The notes below the pieces were generated by a model. It worked only from the letters and a program-made list of their open reading frames with translations. It had not been told where the DNA came from and searched no databases. This document shows, one piece after another, positions 7,508 through 9,039 of a stretch of 9,039 nt of DNA. The stretch's first letter is position 1. Each line of letters begins with the position of its first letter. Source of the DNA: Rubrobacteraceae bacterium (GTDB lineage Bacteria; Actinomycetota; Rubrobacteria; Rubrobacterales; Rubrobacteraceae); the NCBI GenBank assembly GCA_013698525.1, contig JACCSM010000180.1, positions 1 to 9,039 of the forward strand, read 5' to 3'. Position numbers and translations under genes: made by a program.

Positions 7508-7876
7508 TCAGATCCTGTCCACCTCGGTCACCGTCATCTCATCCCTCACGTTGCCCGTATTGAGCGTAGACGCCGGCTCGAAGAGCATCACGCTGGCTCC
7601 TTCCTCAGCGACTGGCCTGTGCTCGACCCCGCGCGGCACCACGATGAACTCACCCTCTTCGATCCAAACCTCTCGGTCCCTGAACTCCATCCTGAAGCGA
7701 CCGTCTACCACGAGGAACATCTCGTCCTCATCGTCGTGGTGGTGCCAGACGAACTCCCCGAGGAACTTCACGAGCTTGACGTGCTGCCCGTTCAATTCAC
7801 CGACTATCTTCGGGCTCCAGTGCTTGTCGAAGCGCGCGAGCTTCTCCGTGATGTTGACCTTCTCCGCACTATCCAA
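7508..7876 (-). CDS. Single-domain cupin protein within the purine operon
   Basis: This is a 122-residue small cupin. Motif 1 reads G40-EFVW-H45-H-H47-DDED-E52 followed six residues later by G59, and motif 2 reads G75-EFIVV-P81-R-G83-VE-H86. The four metal ligands expected for a cupin (two His, Glu, His) are therefore all present. The rest (NITEKLARFDKHWSPKIVGELN at the N-terminus, FEPASTLNTGNV near the C-terminus) belongs to a widespread family of lone cupins with no agreed substrate. The frame can be extended to a GTG at 7915, but the TTG at 7876 has GGAGGG 8 nt upstream and gives the normal family N-terminus. This start overlaps the purL stop by 8 nt (TTGGATAG). The gene ends 10 nt before purF, so it must be co-expressed with the purine enzymes; a role in that pathway is unproven. 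Confidence 0.93.
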   Translation of the reverse strand: MDSAEKVNITEKLARFDKHWSPKIVGELNGQHVKLVKFLGEFVWHHHDDEDEMFLVVDGRFRMEFRDREVWIEEGEFIVVPRGVEHRPVAEEGASVMLFEPASTLNTGNVRDEMTVTEVDRI

Positions 7877-9039
7877 TGCGTCCGCCCTCCGGGGCGTGGC
7901 TCTCGAAGAGGTCACGCTCGTATACTTCCCTCATCTCCGACAATTTCACATCTATGAGATCGCCTATCTTGAACCTATCCCCACCTGTGGTTCCGACCAG
8001 ATCGTAAGCGAACCCGATCAGAGCATCCTGCAGATCGTCCCAGCGTACTTCGGGGACAGCGACGATGAAATCTGGATTGGTCTCCCCGAACAGGACAACA
8101 TCTCCGCGCAGCTCGTGTCGAAGGTCCTCGATCTCGACTTCTCCGTCGTAATCGAACCCGATCCCGCCCTCTATCGCCATCTTCGCCAGGGCTACCGCCT
8201 CTCCACCACCCGAGATGTCATGCGCTGTGTCCACGAGCCCAGACCTGACTAACTCTCTCACTAGATCGGCGACCTTCTTCTCAGCAGCAAGGTCGGACCT
8301 CTGCGGGAGACCGGCAATCTTACCGTGGATAATCTCCAGGTACTCGGAGCCAGCGAGAAGATCTCCCTCAGATGGCAGCGACTCGCCCAAGAGCGGCGGA
8401 GTTTTCCCAATCACCACCACTCTGTCCCCCTTGCGTTTGAAAGCGGGCGTGGCGTGGCGGCTCACGTCGTCCAACACGCCGACCATGCCGACGGTCGGAG
8501 TCGGGTAGATGGCGCCCCTGTCGGTCTCGTTGTAGAGGCTGACGTTGCCGCTTACGACCGCTGTCCCGAAGACCTCGCACGCCTCGGACATTCCCTCTAT
8601 GCACTCGGCGAGCTGGTAGTAGCCGTCGGGCTTCTCCGGACTGCCGAAGTTGAGGCAATCTGTGACGGCGACAGGCTCTGCACCGACGCACGAGAGGTTC
8701 CGATACGCTTCGACGACCGTTGCGGCCCCGCCGCCCCTCGGGTCGAGGTAGCAGTGGCGCCCCCTGCCGTCTGTGGTAGCGGCGAAGCCGAGATCCGTGC
8801 CCTTTATGCGCACCACGGCGGCGTCGGCACCAGGCAAGACCACGGTATCCGTGCCGACCTGGTGGTCGTACTGGGTGAAGATCGGACGCCGCGAGCGGAG
8901 GTTCGGATGCCCGAGCATCTGGAGCAGGACGGAGTTGTAATCTTCCGGCTCGGGAAGCTCGCTCAGATCCAGCTCCGGCACGTCGTCCAGATACCGTGGA
9001 CGCACCACGTCGCGCTCGTAGACGGGAGCGTCGGCGAGG
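7869..9039 (-). CDS. purL: Phosphoribosylformylglycinamidine synthase subunit PurL (C-terminal half, 5' end outside window)
   Basis: PurL is the ATP-dependent synthetase subunit that converts FGAR to FGAM using ammonia delivered by PurQ, with PurS bridging the complex. The frame stays open to the window edge (residues LADAPVYERDV precede the GTG at 9008), so this is the second half of an about 740-residue protein. Numbered from that GTG, landmarks are YDHQVGTDTVV (47-57), DCLNFGSPEKP (117-127), VVSGNVSLYNET (151-162), THD-like AHDISGGGEAVAL (262-274) and a terminal GDRFKIGDLIDV (343-354). It stops normally, with no glutaminase domain, so separate purQ and purS genes are expected beyond the right edge. 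Two family positions look altered: the usual SDGGL is SGGGE, and the usual ES..R motif reads ETNPD. Its stop overlaps the cupin start by 8 nt. Confidence 0.96.
   Translation of the reverse strand, partial: LADAPVYERDVVRPRYLDDVPELDLSELPEPEDYNSVLLQMLGHPNLRSRRPIFTQYDHQVGTDTVVLPGADAAVVRIKGTDLGFAATTDGRGRHCYLDPRGGGAATVVEAYRNLSCVGAEPVAVTDCLNFGSPEKPDGYYQLAECIEGMSEACEVFGTAVVSGNVSLYNETDRGAIYPTPTVGMVGVLDDVSRHATPAFKRKGDRVVVIGKTPPLLGESLPSEGDLLAGSEYLEIIHGKIAGLPQRSDLAAEKKVADLVRELVRSGLVDTAHDISGGGEAVALAKMAIEGGIGFDYDGEVEIEDLRHELRGDVVLFGETNPDFIVAVPEVRWDDLQDALIGFAYDLVGTTGGDRFKIGDLIDVKLSEMREVYERDLFESHAPEGGRIG
7885..7890 (-). promoter_or_regulatory. Ribosome-binding site deciding the TTG start of the cupin gene
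   Basis: GGAGGG on the minus strand, inside the last codons of purL, is 8 nt from the TTG at 7876. It is the strongest reason to prefer the TTG over the GTG at 7915. Confidence 0.65.

Noticed and set aside
7263..8252. Plus-strand 329-codon ORF
   Set aside because: It is antisense to purF, cupin and purL, with low-complexity arginine/serine-rich sequence at its start.

Overview
The window reads as ordinary chromosome from a high-GC bacterium, probably an actinobacterium. The pur gene order, the GTG/TTG start codons and tRNA genes without an encoded CCA fit a Rubrobacter-like lineage, but that placement is inference from overall resemblance. Almost every base is assigned. Two small plus-strand loci on the left run toward a long minus-strand de novo purine operon that fills the right three quarters, and the two converge near position 1980.

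Plus strand, 1-1980: the 3' part of a multi-pass membrane protein gene, then a small hairpin, a possible 29-codon leader ORF coupled by a GTGA overlap to an HdeD/DUF308 membrane protein, then the decayed remains of a Nudix hydrolase that lost its catalytic residues through what looks like an in-frame deletion.

Minus strand, 9039-1982, in transcription order: purL (3' part, cut by the window edge), a single-domain cupin, purF, a GNAT acetyltransferase, purM, purN, purH, then tRNA-Lys(TTT), tRNA-Glu(TTC) and tRNA-Val(TAC). The protein genes are packed with overlaps or gaps of at most 10 nt, so they are very likely one transcript. PurF makes phosphoribosylamine, PurN formylates GAR, PurL converts FGAR to FGAM, PurM closes the ring to AIR, and PurH performs the last two steps to IMP. 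PurL is the type that needs separate PurS and PurQ, which should lie just beyond the right edge. PurD, PurE and PurK are not in the window. The cupin and the acetyltransferase are not purine enzymes and are the unexpected members of the operon.

The most notable signals not explained by genes are three. The whole tRNA-Val/tRNA-Glu spacer (2054-2144) is two 40-nt arrays of a degenerate 8-nt unit facing each other, forming a long imperfect palindrome. Three operon junctions share the same 8-nt overlap architecture, TTG-NN-stop. The Nudix remnant carries a catalytic-box deletion.
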